Positions 25,975 to 34,668 of a stretch of DNA of 64,000 nucleotides are shown piece after piece. Position 1 is the stretch's first letter, and each line of letters begins with the position of its first letter. Where the stretch lies: NCBI GenBank assembly GCA_963840835.1, contig CAWJAM010000007.1:62001-126000 (forward strand), written 5' to 3'. The DNA comes from Rubrobacter_D sp963840835 (lineage in GTDB: Bacteria; Actinomycetota; Rubrobacteria; Rubrobacterales; Rubrobacteraceae). Below the pieces are notes generated by a model. The model made no database searches. It saw nothing but the letters and a program-made list of their open reading frames with translations, and was not told the origin of the DNA. A program made the translations under genes and the position numbers.

Positions 25975-26589
25975 ATGACGGAGACAAAGGTTCGCGTGGA
26001 ACACGCACCGGTGGTGCTGCACACGCGTCCGGCGCTGGAGCTGGACGAGGAGCAGTTCTTCGAATTGTGCCGCATAAACCGGGACTGGCGCATCGAGCGT
26101 AGTGCGGAGGGGGATCTGGAGATCACGGCACCCACCGGAGGAGCGACCAGCGACCGTAACTCCGAGATCAACATGCAGCTCCGCCAGTGGGCCAAGCGCG
26201 ACGGAACGGGTGTCGTGCTCGAGTCCAACGGCGGTTTTATCCTTCCTAACGGCGCGATGCGCTCGCCTGACGCTTCCTGGATGCCGCGAGAGCGGTTAGC
26301 TGAGCTCACCGCGGAGCAGAAACAGAGGTTCTTGCCTCTGTGTCCGGACTTCGTGATCGAGTTGCGCTCCCCCTCAGACCAGCTACCCCCGCTCGAAGCC
26401 AAGATGCGCGAGTACCTGGAAAACGGCGCACGCCTCGGCTGGCTCCTGGACCCTGGAGAGAGAAAGATCCACATTTCTCAGCCTGAAGAGGATGTACGAA
26501 TCCTGGAGAACCCACAGAAGGTCTCCGGCGATCCCGTGCTGCAGGGCTTCGTCCTGGACTTGCGGCCCATCTGGGAACCAGGCTTTTAG
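25975..26589 (+). CDS. Uma2 family protein (DUF820, PD-(D/E)XK nuclease-like)
   Basis: Member of the Uma2 / DUF820 family, which has a restriction-endonuclease-like fold and no agreed biological role. Visible blocks are ELCRINRDWRIERSAEGDLEIT with the family glutamate, GATSDRNSEIN, the SPDASW active-site Asp near residue 101, and PDFVIELRSPSD with the E-x-S/K core near residue 123. The length of 204 residues is typical. The first 20 residues are variable. The dipeptidase gene begins at the base after its stop. Confidence 0.85.
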   Translation: MTETKVRVEHAPVVLHTRPALELDEEQFFELCRINRDWRIERSAEGDLEITAPTGGATSDRNSEINMQLRQWAKRDGTGVVLESNGGFILPNGAMRSPDASWMPRERLAELTAEQKQRFLPLCPDFVIELRSPSDQLPPLEAKMREYLENGARLGWLLDPGERKIHISQPEEDVRILENPQKVSGDPVLQGFVLDLRPIWEPGF

Positions 26590-27663
26590 TTGGAACCGGA
26601 CCTTCCCCTCGTCTTCGACGGCCACAACGACACCCTACTCAACCTCCATCTCCCCGACCGTGGCGAGGGGCGCTCTTTTTTCGGACGCAGCGACTTCGGC
26701 CACATCGACCTGCCACGGACCCGCGAGGGCGGCTTCGGCGGAGGCTTCTTTGCGTGCTACACGCCCAACCCCGAAGACGATGGCTGGAACGAGGAGTCGG
26801 CGCTGAGGGTCACCGAGAACGGCTACGAGGCAGCCGATGTCCCACGGCTCGACCCCGAGTATGCAAGGGGCTTCGCCGACGAGCTCGTCGACGGCCTGTA
26901 CCGTCTGGAAGAAGAATCGGCTGGATTGCTCAGGATCGTCAGGACCGCTGACGAGCTCGAAGAGTGCCTACGCGAGAGAGTACTGGCGGCCATCCTGCAC
27001 TTCGAGGGCGCCGAGAACCTGGGCCCCGGTCCCGCCGCACTCGACGAACTCTACGAGGCGGGACTGCGCTCGCTCGGGCTCGTGTGGAGCCGTCCCAATG
27101 ACTACGCCCACGGCGTCCCTTTCAGGTTTCCGTCCTCTCCCGACACCGGGCCGGGCCTGACCGGCGCGGGGAGGGAACTCGTCCGGGAGTGCAACCGGCT
27201 TGGGGTCCTGATCGACCTGTCCCACATCAACGAGAAGGGGTTCTGGGACGTGGCCGAACTCTCCGAAGCGCCGCTCGTGGCGACCCACTCGAACGCCCAC
27301 GCCCTATGCCCCGCGTCGCGCAACCTTACGGGCGGGCAACTCGACGCCATCAGGGACTCTGACGGGATGGTCGGCGTCAACTTCGCCGTCGCCTTCCTGC
27401 GGGAGGACGGCGGTGAGTCGGAAGATACGCCACTTAAGACAGTGGTCCGGCACGTCGACTACCTAGTCGAGCGCGTCGGCATCGACAGGGTGGGCTTCGG
27501 CTCGGACTTCGACGGGGCGAAGGTACCTAAGGGGATCGGGGATGTATCGGGCCTGCCTAACCTCCTCGCGGCCCTGCGCGCCGCCGGCTACGACGAGGCG
27601 GCGTTAAACAAGCTGACGCACGGGAACTGGGTCAGGGTACTGCGGGCGACCTGGGGGGAGTAG
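26590..27663 (+). CDS. Membrane dipeptidase (peptidase family M19)
   Basis: Zinc dipeptidase of the renal dipeptidase family, 357 residues. Metal ligands are visible as HND in FDGHNDTLLN near the N-terminus, Glu in HFEGAENLG near residue 140, His in DLSHINEKG and THSNAH, and Asp in GFGSDFDGA near residue 302. Bacterial members hydrolyse dipeptides, sometimes with D-residues. No signal peptide is evident, so it is probably cytosolic. Start is TTG directly after the Uma2 stop, with no intervening base, which implies translational coupling. It converges with the sensor kinase gene, 3 bp apart. Confidence 0.87.
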   Translation: MEPDLPLVFDGHNDTLLNLHLPDRGEGRSFFGRSDFGHIDLPRTREGGFGGGFFACYTPNPEDDGWNEESALRVTENGYEAADVPRLDPEYARGFADELVDGLYRLEEESAGLLRIVRTADELEECLRERVLAAILHFEGAENLGPGPAALDELYEAGLRSLGLVWSRPNDYAHGVPFRFPSSPDTGPGLTGAGRELVRECNRLGVLIDLSHINEKGFWDVAELSEAPLVATHSNAHALCPASRNLTGGQLDAIRDSDGMVGVNFAVAFLREDGGESEDTPLKTVVRHVDYLVERVGIDRVGFGSDFDGAKVPKGIGDVSGLPNLLAALRAAGYDEAALNKLTHGNWVRVLRATWGE

Positions 27664-27666
27664 AGT

Positions 27667-28944
27667 TTACGGACCTGAGGGCAGGATGAGCGTGAACCTG
27701 GCCCCGCCGTTGACTCCGTTTTCGGCCGTGAGTTCTCCGCCCTGGGCGCGGGCGAGGTCGCGGGCTATGGCGAGGCCGAGGCCTGTGCCACCGCCAGATG
27801 CCCCCCGGCTCCTGGCGGCGCTGTGCGGGTCGGCCCTGTAGAAACGCTCGAATACCCGGTCCAGGCTCTCGGGCGGGATGCCCGGTCCCGTGTCCGTGAC
27901 GCTGGCCTCGACGCGTTTGTCTGTGGTACAGCCCTCCACCGTTATCGTTCCGCCGGCGGGCGTGAAGCGGAGGGCGTTGTCGAGGAGGGCGGCGAGGATC
28001 TGGCCCGTGCGCCCGGCGTCGCCGCGCGCTGGGAGCTTGCCCGAGTGGTTGACCTCCAGGTTCTTGCCCTCGGCGCGGGCGGCGAATCGCTCCGAGGTCT
28101 CGGAGAGGACGAGGGCGAGGTCGAAGGGTTCGCGGGAGACGGAGACCCTGTCGGCGTCCAGGCGCGCTAGCAAGAGAAGGTCTGAGAGGATGGCGTTCAT
28201 CCTGTCGGTCTCGCCGAGCAGGTCTTCTACAAGCTCGCGGTTGTCTGAGGCATTATCAGGGTTGTCGAGGCCGCGGGAGAGTACCTCGGCGTCGGCCCGG
28301 ATCAGGGTCAAGGGCGTCTTGAGTTCGTGGGAGGCGTCGGCGATGAACGTCCTCTGACGGCCGAACGCTTCCTGAACCGGGCGCATCGCCCGCCGGGACA
28401 TGAACAGCCCGCCGGCCGCCGCGAGTACGAGCGCCCCAAAACCCGTCAGAACCAGCACGAAGATTAGTCGTCCGACCGTCTCCGACACCACCTGGCGCGA
28501 CTGGGCGGCTTGAACGACGGCGACCACGCTTCCGAACCCTTCGTCCTCCCTTACGGGGATGCTCATCACTCGCACGGCACCGGCGGGACCGAGGACGGTC
28601 TCCTTGATCGTCTGCCTCTCCTGCCCGGCCCTGCGCGCCGCGTCGGCGTAGGGAAGGCCGAGGGAGAGCGAGGCCTCGTCCAGACCTCCGTAAGTAGTTC
28701 CGTCGGGCAGAAGGACGATCACGGCCACGTCGTATTTGGTGGTCGCCTTGACGGCGCCGTACTTTTCTTTGTCGTTCAGCACGCTGTTGGCTTTGTCTTC
28801 GGCCTTCTGCAGAAGCAGGTCGTCCTGTTGTTCGCTAACTCGCAGGTAGAAGCTAAACACCACGACGACGCCGAAGACGAACAGGATGAGGGCAAGTATG
28901 CCCACGTAGCCCATCGTCAGGCGCTTCCTGATGTGATCGAACAT
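27667..28944 (-). CDS. Two-component sensor histidine kinase
   Basis: Membrane sensor of 425 residues: a transmembrane segment (about 14-35), an extracytoplasmic sensing region of roughly 115 residues, a second transmembrane segment (about 165-188), then HisKA with FIADASHELKTPLTLIR (phospho-His). The HATPase has LDNALRFT, DTGPGIPPESLDRVFERFYR and GTGLGLAIAR. The start MFDHIRKRL is fixed at 28944 by a TGATG overlap with the stop of the response regulator; frames reaching further upstream overlap that gene. It forms an operon with the 28944 regulator and is its evident partner. Confidence 0.9.
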   Translation of the reverse strand: MFDHIRKRLTMGYVGILALILFVFGVVVVFSFYLRVSEQQDDLLLQKAEDKANSVLNDKEKYGAVKATTKYDVAVIVLLPDGTTYGGLDEASLSLGLPYADAARRAGQERQTIKETVLGPAGAVRVMSIPVREDEGFGSVVAVVQAAQSRQVVSETVGRLIFVLVLTGFGALVLAAAGGLFMSRRAMRPVQEAFGRQRTFIADASHELKTPLTLIRADAEVLSRGLDNPDNASDNRELVEDLLGETDRMNAILSDLLLLARLDADRVSVSREPFDLALVLSETSERFAARAEGKNLEVNHSGKLPARGDAGRTGQILAALLDNALRFTPAGGTITVEGCTTDKRVEASVTDTGPGIPPESLDRVFERFYRADPHSAARSRGASGGGTGLGLAIARDLARAQGGELTAENGVNGGARFTLILPSGP

Positions 28945-29633
28945 CAGCGCGGACCCGGTTGTGGCTCGAAGGTGTAGCCGACACCACGTACGGTTCGGAT
29001 GTGGGAGGCGTCGCCGTCGCGGTCGAGCTTCTTGCGCAGGTAAGAGACGTAGAGGTCGACGACGTTCGCGTAGACCTCGGGCGAGGCGCCCCACACGGTG
29101 TCGAGCAGGACGGAACGGGTAAAGACCTGCCCCGGGCGCTGGAGCAAGGTGGCGAGCAGCGCGAACTCCTTGGCCGTCAAATCCACGGTCTCTCCACCGT
29201 GGCGGACAACGTGGCGCACGGGGTCGAGCGTGACGTCGCCGGCCTCGAGGACAGGACCTTCATTCCCTTCGCCCCACGGACGGCGCGTGAGGGCCCTGAC
29301 GCGGGCCAGGAGTTCGGGGAAGGCGAATGGCTTGGGGAGGTAGTCGTTGGCGCCAGCGTCGAGGCCCTCTACGCGGTCTTCGATCTGGTCGCGGGCCGTG
29401 AGCATGATCGCGGGGGTCCCGACCTCGGCCGCCCTGAGCCTCTTCACCAGCTGGACGCCGCTTATCCCGGGGAGCATCCAGTCAACGATCAGGACGTCGT
29501 ATTCGCCCGCCAGCGCCCTGAGGAGTGCCTGACGGCCGTCGGTCTCGGTCTCGACGGCGTAGCCCTCCTCTTTGAGAACCCTCGAGATCAGACGCCCCAG
29601 CCTCTCCTCGTCCTCTATCACCAGTATCCGCAT
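28944..29633 (-). CDS. OmpR/PhoB-family response regulator
   Basis: DNA-binding regulator of 229 residues. The receiver begins MRILVIEDEERLG and carries the phospho-Asp in VLIVDWMLPG near residue 51 and the Lys in LPKPFAFPE. The winged helix includes DLTAKEFALLATLLQRPGQVFTR and ends VRGVGYTFEPQ. Start at 29633 is the family start; upstream codons in frame are not family-like. Its stop overlaps the start of the kinase gene. It is divergent from the sigma factor gene, about 140 bp away. Confidence 0.9.
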   Translation of the reverse strand: MRILVIEDEERLGRLISRVLKEEGYAVETETDGRQALLRALAGEYDVLIVDWMLPGISGVQLVKRLRAAEVGTPAIMLTARDQIEDRVEGLDAGANDYLPKPFAFPELLARVRALTRRPWGEGNEGPVLEAGDVTLDPVRHVVRHGGETVDLTAKEFALLATLLQRPGQVFTRSVLLDTVWGASPEVYANVVDLYVSYLRKKLDRDGDASHIRTVRGVGYTFEPQPGPR

Positions 29634-29772
29634 GACTCCCGTATTATCGCCCCTCTGCGGCGGCCCCGCCCTCCGCACGGCCATTCCTGTGAAAACCCTC
29701 ATGAACCGCAAAGGCTCCTCACATCTCGAAAGGCCAGGATATGGGGGAGACCACTTATCAGAAGGAGGAGCG

Positions 29773-30633
29773 TTGGCGACTTACCCGAGAACCGACAGAG
29801 AGACGGAGGCTCCGAGGCTCCTCGCGGCCTACATGGGGCGCATAGGCAGGGGCGAACTGCTGGATTACGAGGAGGAGGTGGAGCTGGGGCGCAGGACCCG
29901 CGCCGGCGACCCTGAGGCCCGACGGCGGCTCATCGAGAAGAACCTCAGGCTGGCCGTCTCCGTGGCCAAGAAGTACCGCGGGCAGGGCCTGCCTTTCGAG
30001 GACCTGATCCAGGAAGGCAACATTGGCCTGATGAAGGCGGTGGACAAGTTCGACCCGGAGATGGGCAACCGTTTCTCGACGTACGCGACGTGGTGGATAA
30101 GGCAGTCGATACAACGCGCAGTGGGCGATAAGGGGCGTGAGATCCGGCTCCCCGCCCACATGAACGAGAAACTCCGCAAGGTCCGCAAAACACAGGGAGA
30201 GCTGGTCGCAGAGCTCCACCGCGAACCGACCACGGAGGAGACCGCAGACCGCCTCGGATGGGAAGAAGGTAAAGTCCGATCCGTCCTCGAGGCCCTTCCC
30301 GACATCTCTAGCCTGGACCAACCCCTCGGCCCCGAGGCGGGCGCCCACAGGATCGGAGACTTCGTGGAGGAGCAGGAGAGTGAGGGCATTGGCCCCGGGG
30401 AGAGCCTCATGCTGAAGGAGGCCGTGGGGAGACTGCCCGAGCGCGAGCGCGATGTGCTTGTGAATCGCTACGGCCTCGGAAAGGAGACGAAAGCGACGGT
30501 GGGAGAACTCTCGGCGAAGCTCGGCATCTCCGAGAAGACCGTCATACGGGTGCAGCGCAGGGCCGAATTTCTACTCAAGAGGCTTCTGGAATCGGGGACG
30601 CGCGGGGGCGGCCTCATGGGGGTAACGTTGTGA
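29773..30633 (+). CDS. Sigma-70 family RNA polymerase sigma factor (group 2/3-like)
   Basis: Sigma factor of 286 residues lacking region 1.1. Region 1.2 is YMGRIGRGELLDYEEEVELG. Region 2 is NLRLAVSVAKKYRGQGLPFEDLIQEG and FSTYATWWIRQSIQRA. Region 3 starts EIRLPAHMNEKLRK. Region 4 is LPERERDVLVNRYGL with an HTH ending ISEKTVIRVQRRAE. The motifs are strong enough to suggest recognition of housekeeping-like promoters. The TTG start at 29773 follows AAGGAGGAG, much better than any ATG upstream. The stop overlaps the GTG of the HtrA gene (GTGA), implying coordinated synthesis. Confidence 0.9.
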   Translation: MATYPRTDRETEAPRLLAAYMGRIGRGELLDYEEEVELGRRTRAGDPEARRRLIEKNLRLAVSVAKKYRGQGLPFEDLIQEGNIGLMKAVDKFDPEMGNRFSTYATWWIRQSIQRAVGDKGREIRLPAHMNEKLRKVRKTQGELVAELHREPTTEETADRLGWEEGKVRSVLEALPDISSLDQPLGPEAGAHRIGDFVEEQESEGIGPGESLMLKEAVGRLPERERDVLVNRYGLGKETKATVGELSAKLGISEKTVIRVQRRAEFLLKRLLESGTRGGGLMGVTL

Positions 30634-31724
30634 ATAAGTACGTCGTGCAGCGCTCCTTCCTGGTGCTGCTAACGGTTCTGGCGGTGCTGGTGTTGGTGCT
30701 CGGCGTCGTCTACCTGGACCCCGGTACCGGCAATACGCAGACGGCCGAGCCGATCAAAGCGGCGCCCTCCGGCATCCCGGCCGACGAACCCGTGGCCAAA
30801 GTCGCCTCCGTACTCAGTCCTTCCGTGGTCCAGATCAACGTCTCGGGCGTACAGCAGACCCCCTTCGGGACCCAGAGAGAAGAGGGCATAGGGAGCGGTG
30901 TGATCTACCGCCCAGACGGCTACATAATCACCAACAACCACGTCGTCGAGGGCTCCCGCGACGTCGAGGTCGCCTTCGCCGACGGCTCGACGGAGAGCGG
31001 GCAGGTCGTCGGTACGGACCCGACGACGGATATCGCCGTCGTCGAGGTAGACCGCGACGACCTGCCGGCCGCGAGCTTCGCAGGCACAGACCCTATAGTC
31101 GGACAGACGGCCGTGGCCGCCGGCAGTCCCTCCGGATTCGAGTCGACCGTGACATCTGGCATAGTCAGCGGCACGGGGCGCGAGGTGCCCGCCGAGTACA
31201 CCGGCGGGCGGCAGGAGAGCTCCCTGGTTGACCTGATCCAGACCGACGCCGCCATCTCCCCCGGCAACTCAGGCGGCGCCCTCGCGAACCGCGACGGGCG
31301 GGTCATCGGTATCAACGTCGCCTACCTGCCGCCGGGCGAGACGGGCGCCGAGAACATCGGTTTCGCCATACCTTCGTCCACGGCGTCCTCCGTAGCGGAC
31401 CAGATCATCGAGAGCGGCGAGGCCACGCACCCCTACCTCGGCGTCTACCTCTCCGATCTGACCCGGGAGACCGCGCGAAGGTTCGGGAGCCCCGTAGACT
31501 CGGGCGTGCTGGTCGAGGAGGTCGAGCCCGGCGGTCCCGCAGACAACGCCGGAGTAAGGCGCGGTGACGTCGTGACCGCCGCTGGCCGGGAGGAGATCCG
31601 TAGCTCGGGAGACTTGATCTCCGCGCTGCGAAGCTACCAGCCGGGCGACGCGGTAGACCTGACGGTCCTAAGGAACGGCGAAGAGACCACGCTCCAGGTG
31701 AACCTCGCCGAGAGCCCCGAGTGA
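30630..31724 (+). CDS. HtrA/DegP-like S1C serine protease with PDZ domain
   Basis: Membrane-anchored envelope quality-control protease, 364 residues. One N-terminal transmembrane segment (about 8-28) is followed by the trypsin-like domain with catalytic His in ITNNHVVEG (about 95), Asp in TTDIAVVEV and Ser in SPGNSGGAL (about 212). A single C-terminal PDZ begins HPYLGVYLSD and contains GPADNAGVRRGDVV. It is translationally coupled to the sigma factor upstream, so the pair is probably a stress-response unit. A second HtrA paralogue is encoded at 62124. Confidence 0.92.
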   Translation: MNKYVVQRSFLVLLTVLAVLVLVLGVVYLDPGTGNTQTAEPIKAAPSGIPADEPVAKVASVLSPSVVQINVSGVQQTPFGTQREEGIGSGVIYRPDGYIITNNHVVEGSRDVEVAFADGSTESGQVVGTDPTTDIAVVEVDRDDLPAASFAGTDPIVGQTAVAAGSPSGFESTVTSGIVSGTGREVPAEYTGGRQESSLVDLIQTDAAISPGNSGGALANRDGRVIGINVAYLPPGETGAENIGFAIPSSTASSVADQIIESGEATHPYLGVYLSDLTRETARRFGSPVDSGVLVEEVEPGGPADNAGVRRGDVVTAAGREEIRSSGDLISALRSYQPGDAVDLTVLRNGEETTLQVNLAESPE

Positions 31725-31751
31725 GGTACCCCGCGCCGTCAAGCGGCTAAA

Positions 31752-31885
31752 GCGATATGCAGAGGTCATAGACCTCTGCATATCGCGCACTTCAGCATTT
31801 CAGCTAGTCAGCACTTCAGCAAGAACAAGGGCTGAAATGCTGACCGGCTGAAATGCTTGCAATGGGGTTCAATCCCATTGCAAGC
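31752..31885. repeat. Palindromic repeat family 1, copy C (most complete)
   Basis: Three consecutive hairpins are present. Hairpin 1 (31752-31786) has 16-bp arms GCGATATGCAGAGGTC and its complement. The central long stem (about 31788-31854) pairs CATTTCAGCTAGTCAGCACTTC with its near complement across the loop AAGAACAA. Hairpin 3 (31855-31885) is GCTTGCAATGGG...CCCATTGCAAGC. This 134-bp copy defines the element. It lies just downstream of the HtrA gene. Confidence 0.88.
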
Positions 31886-31921
31886 TGCTGTAGACTCCCC
31901 TGCTGCGCTGGATCGGGCAAG

Positions 31922-31947
31922 AGCCCGGGCGTTGCGCCCGGGCTTTT
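31922..31947 (+). terminator. Intrinsic terminator after the sigma-HtrA unit
   Basis: Stem AGCCCGGGCG / CGCCCGGGCT (10 bp, perfect) with loop TTG and a trailing TTTT. It lies 37 bp beyond repeat copy C and upstream of the channel gene. Confidence 0.6.
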
Positions 31948-31988
31948 GGGGGTGCAAACTAGGGGATGGGCATCAGGAAGGAGTTCCG

Positions 31989-32645
31989 ATTACTGCAGGC
32001 GGCGGGCAGGAGGGGGACACTGGAAGGCTAGAGGCCTTCTCCGATGGGGTGTTCGCCATCGCAATAACTCTTCTAATCATAGAAATCGGGGTTCCCCACG
32101 TCGGAGAGTTCGAATCGCTCTTCGAAGATCTCGTACACCTGTGGCCTTCATATCTGGGGTATGCGATCAGCTTCCTCGTTATCGGCACCGTGTGGGCCAA
32201 CCACCACAACCGTTTCCGCCTGATCTCACGCTCCGATCACATCCTGCTCTTCCTGAACATTCTGTTCCTGATGTGCGTAGCCTTTATTCCCTTCCCCACA
32301 GCCCTGCTCGCCGAATACATCCGCGACGATTTGCACAGGACCACCGCCGTCGCCGTGTACAGCGGCACGCTGGCCGTGACCGCCGTGTTCTTCACCCTGC
32401 TCTGGCTCTACGCTGCGGTAGACTACCGGCTCGTGGACCGGAGTGTCGACCCTTCCCTGCTGCGTGCCATGACGCGCCGTTTCGTCTTCGGCATGCTCCT
32501 CTACGTTATCGCCTTCGCGCTCGCCTTCGTCAGCCCGGCGGCGAGCCTGGCGCTCATCGTCATCCTCGCCCTCATCTTCGTCCTGCCCGAGCCGGACGGC
32601 TCGAGGGGCCCACGCCGGATTCGCCGGCGCTCAGTCGGAGGGTGA
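31989..32645 (+). CDS. TMEM175-family (DUF1211) potassium channel-like protein
   Basis: Six-segment membrane protein, about 218 residues, with the hallmark GRLEAFSDGVFAIAITLLI near its N-terminus. That motif lines the pore of prokaryotic TMEM175 potassium channels. The frame is open much further upstream (to 31857), but that part runs through the repeat and terminator and cannot be coding. No ATG, GTG or TTG is well placed. AGGAAGGAG lies 5 nt before an in-frame ATT at 31989, which would give an N-terminus of about 11 residues before RLEAFSD, as in the family. An ATT start is therefore proposed. Confidence 0.75.
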   Translation: MTAGGGQEGDTGRLEAFSDGVFAIAITLLIIEIGVPHVGEFESLFEDLVHLWPSYLGYAISFLVIGTVWANHHNRFRLISRSDHILLFLNILFLMCVAFIPFPTALLAEYIRDDLHRTTAVAVYSGTLAVTAVFFTLLWLYAAVDYRLVDRSVDPSLLRAMTRRFVFGMLLYVIAFALAFVSPAASLALIVILALIFVLPEPDGSRGPRRIRRRSVGG

Positions 32646-32655
32646 GCGGCAGGGG

Positions 32656-33543
32656 CTACCTTTTTCGCGCCAGGTAGACGCCGCAGAGGATGACCGCGGC
32701 GCCGATTATCTGGCCAGGTCCGAAGTCTTCGCCGAGTAGGACGATACCCGTAGTCACCCCTGTGAGGGTGACGAGGTACTGGTAGATGAGAACGCGATTG
32801 GCCCCGACGTGGGAGATGCCCCACCCCCACGCCGCGAACCCGAAGGCAGAGGAGCAGAGCGCCGAGTACGCTGCGGCTCCCCACGTGAGGCCATCCAGGG
32901 GGCCGATTTCGATGCCGCCCGGTTCCAGGACGGCAAGCGGGAAGGCGGCGAGGCCGCCCAAAGTCATGGCGTAGGCGGCGAGGGCCAGGGGAGAGTAACG
33001 TTCCAGCAAGGAGAGGGAGAGGACGGTGTAGGAGCCCCAGAACACGGCGGCGACGAGTATGAGTGCGTCACCGAGGAGGCTCGTGCCGGCGAACTCCAGC
33101 CCGCCGTAGACGATGAACCCGACACCGACGAGGGAGAGGCCTATGCCAAGAACACCCGCGAGCCTCGGCCGCTCCAATCCGAGCGCGAAACCGAGGAGCA
33201 TCCCCCACACCGGGGCCGTAGAGTAGACGAGTGCCGTGTTGGCCGCCGTCGTCAGGCTCACCCCCAGGGTAAAGACCGTCTGAGTGAGAGTAATGCCGAC
33301 TATGCCGAGGCCGAGCACGGCGAGGAAGTCCTCGCGGCGCAGTCGATTTTCCCTTCCCAGGAAGGGCACGAAGAGGAGGAGCAGGAGGCCGGCCAGGGTG
33401 AAGCGCGATGCGGCGAAGAGGATGGGCGGCACGCTCTCGACGACGAACTTGACCGCCGTAAAGTTGGTCCCGAAGAAGAAGACCGTAAGGAGGAGCGCGG
33501 CCTCGACCGGGGCACGCCGTTTCTGTTCCCCTCCTGTGGTCAC
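32656..33543 (-). CDS. EamA (DMT) family transporter
   Basis: Ten-segment inner-membrane permease of the drug/metabolite transporter superfamily, 295 residues, built of two EamA repeats of five segments. The start of repeat one reads FFFGTNFTAVKFVVESVPP, and repeat two starts near SLLGDALILVAAVFWGSY. The substrate is unknown; relatives export amino acids or metabolites. It lies 12 bp downstream of the M42 peptidase on the same strand, probably co-transcribed, and converges with the TMEM175 gene. Confidence 0.88.
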   Translation of the reverse strand: MTTGGEQKRRAPVEAALLLTVFFFGTNFTAVKFVVESVPPILFAASRFTLAGLLLLLFVPFLGRENRLRREDFLAVLGLGIVGITLTQTVFTLGVSLTTAANTALVYSTAPVWGMLLGFALGLERPRLAGVLGIGLSLVGVGFIVYGGLEFAGTSLLGDALILVAAVFWGSYTVLSLSLLERYSPLALAAYAMTLGGLAAFPLAVLEPGGIEIGPLDGLTWGAAAYSALCSSAFGFAAWGWGISHVGANRVLIYQYLVTLTGVTTGIVLLGEDFGPGQIIGAAVILCGVYLARKR

Positions 33544-33555
33544 GGGAAGTCCGGG

Positions 33556-34614
33556 TTAACGGACGAAGTTCGTCTTTGCGCTGAGGGTCTTGATGTATGC
33601 GGAGATCACCCGCGCGCAGTTCTCGATATCCTCCACGTCGACGACCTCGTTGGGGGAGTGCATGTAGCGGTTGGGGCACGAGACGAGCCCTGTCGCGATG
33701 CCGGCCCGGGTGAACTGGATGGCGTCGGCGTCGGTCCCGGTAGAGCGCGAGTCGGCCTCCAGCGTGTAAGGGATGTTCTCGCCCTCGGCCGCAGCGATGA
33801 GGCCTTCTGCGACGATGGGCGAGATGTTGGTCGCCCGCTTTATAACGGGGCCGCTGCCGAGTGAATGATCCCCGTGCTCGTTCTTCGAGACACCCGGGGT
33901 GTCCGTCGCGTGGGTCACGTCGACGGCGATGGCTGCGTCCGGGTCGAGCCCGAAGGCGGCCCCGCGCGCCCCGTAGAGACCTATCTCCTCCTGCACGCAG
34001 GCGACCGCGACGACCTCGGCGCCGATGTTCTCCTCCTCGAATAGCAGCCTCAGGGCTTCGAGCACCACAAACGCGCCCATCCGGTTGTCCACGGAGCGGG
34101 AGGCTATGCGCCCGTTCGGCAGCTCCACGAGGTCCTGGTCGATAACGCCGACGTCGCCGACGCGGACCATGCCCTTCGCCTCGTCGTCGTCTTTGGCGCC
34201 GATATCGATCCACAGGTTCTTTATCTCCGAGACCTTCTTGCGCTCGTCGGGCTCCATGACGTGGATCGCCTTCTTGCCGATCACACCGACCACCTCGTCG
34301 CCTTTGCCGAGCAACCGGATGCGCTGCCCCACGAGCACCTGCGGGTCCCAGCCGCCCACGCCGGTAAAGCGCAGCAGGCCGCTATCCTCGATGTGGGTGA
34401 CCATCACCCCGATCTCGTCGATATGCCCGGCGAGCATGACCCGCGGCGAGCCACCCGAGCCTAACGTGGCGAAGGAGTTACCCATCCTGTCGCCGCGAAC
34501 CTCGGCGAACTTCCCGGCCTCCTCCCTCCAGACCCGTGCGGCGGCCTCCTCGTAACCACTCGGCCCCGGCGTCGCGAGCAGCCTCTTCAAGAACTCGTAC
34601 GATACGTCCCTCAA
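33556..34614 (-). CDS. M42 family metallo-aminopeptidase
   Basis: Cytosolic di-metal aminopeptidase (FrvX/TET-like), 352 residues. Ligands and catalytic residues are visible in MLAGHIDEIGVM (first His/Asp, about 62), ASRSVDNRMG (bridging Asp), CVQEEIGLYG (catalytic Glu pair), AVDVTHATDTPG (Asp) and NRYMHSPNEVVD (last His, about 322). Family members form large dodecameric shells and remove N-terminal residues from peptides. It is followed by the EamA transporter, which may export products or be unrelated. Confidence 0.9.
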   Translation of the reverse strand: MRDVSYEFLKRLLATPGPSGYEEAAARVWREEAGKFAEVRGDRMGNSFATLGSGGSPRVMLAGHIDEIGVMVTHIEDSGLLRFTGVGGWDPQVLVGQRIRLLGKGDEVVGVIGKKAIHVMEPDERKKVSEIKNLWIDIGAKDDDEAKGMVRVGDVGVIDQDLVELPNGRIASRSVDNRMGAFVVLEALRLLFEEENIGAEVVAVACVQEEIGLYGARGAAFGLDPDAAIAVDVTHATDTPGVSKNEHGDHSLGSGPVIKRATNISPIVAEGLIAAAEGENIPYTLEADSRSTGTDADAIQFTRAGIATGLVSCPNRYMHSPNEVVDVEDIENCARVISAYIKTLSAKTNFVR

Positions 34615-34668
34615 GTCGGTCCTTTCTACCTTAGAAGCGAGTCTCTGAGAGGGCGCCCCTCGGTGCCC

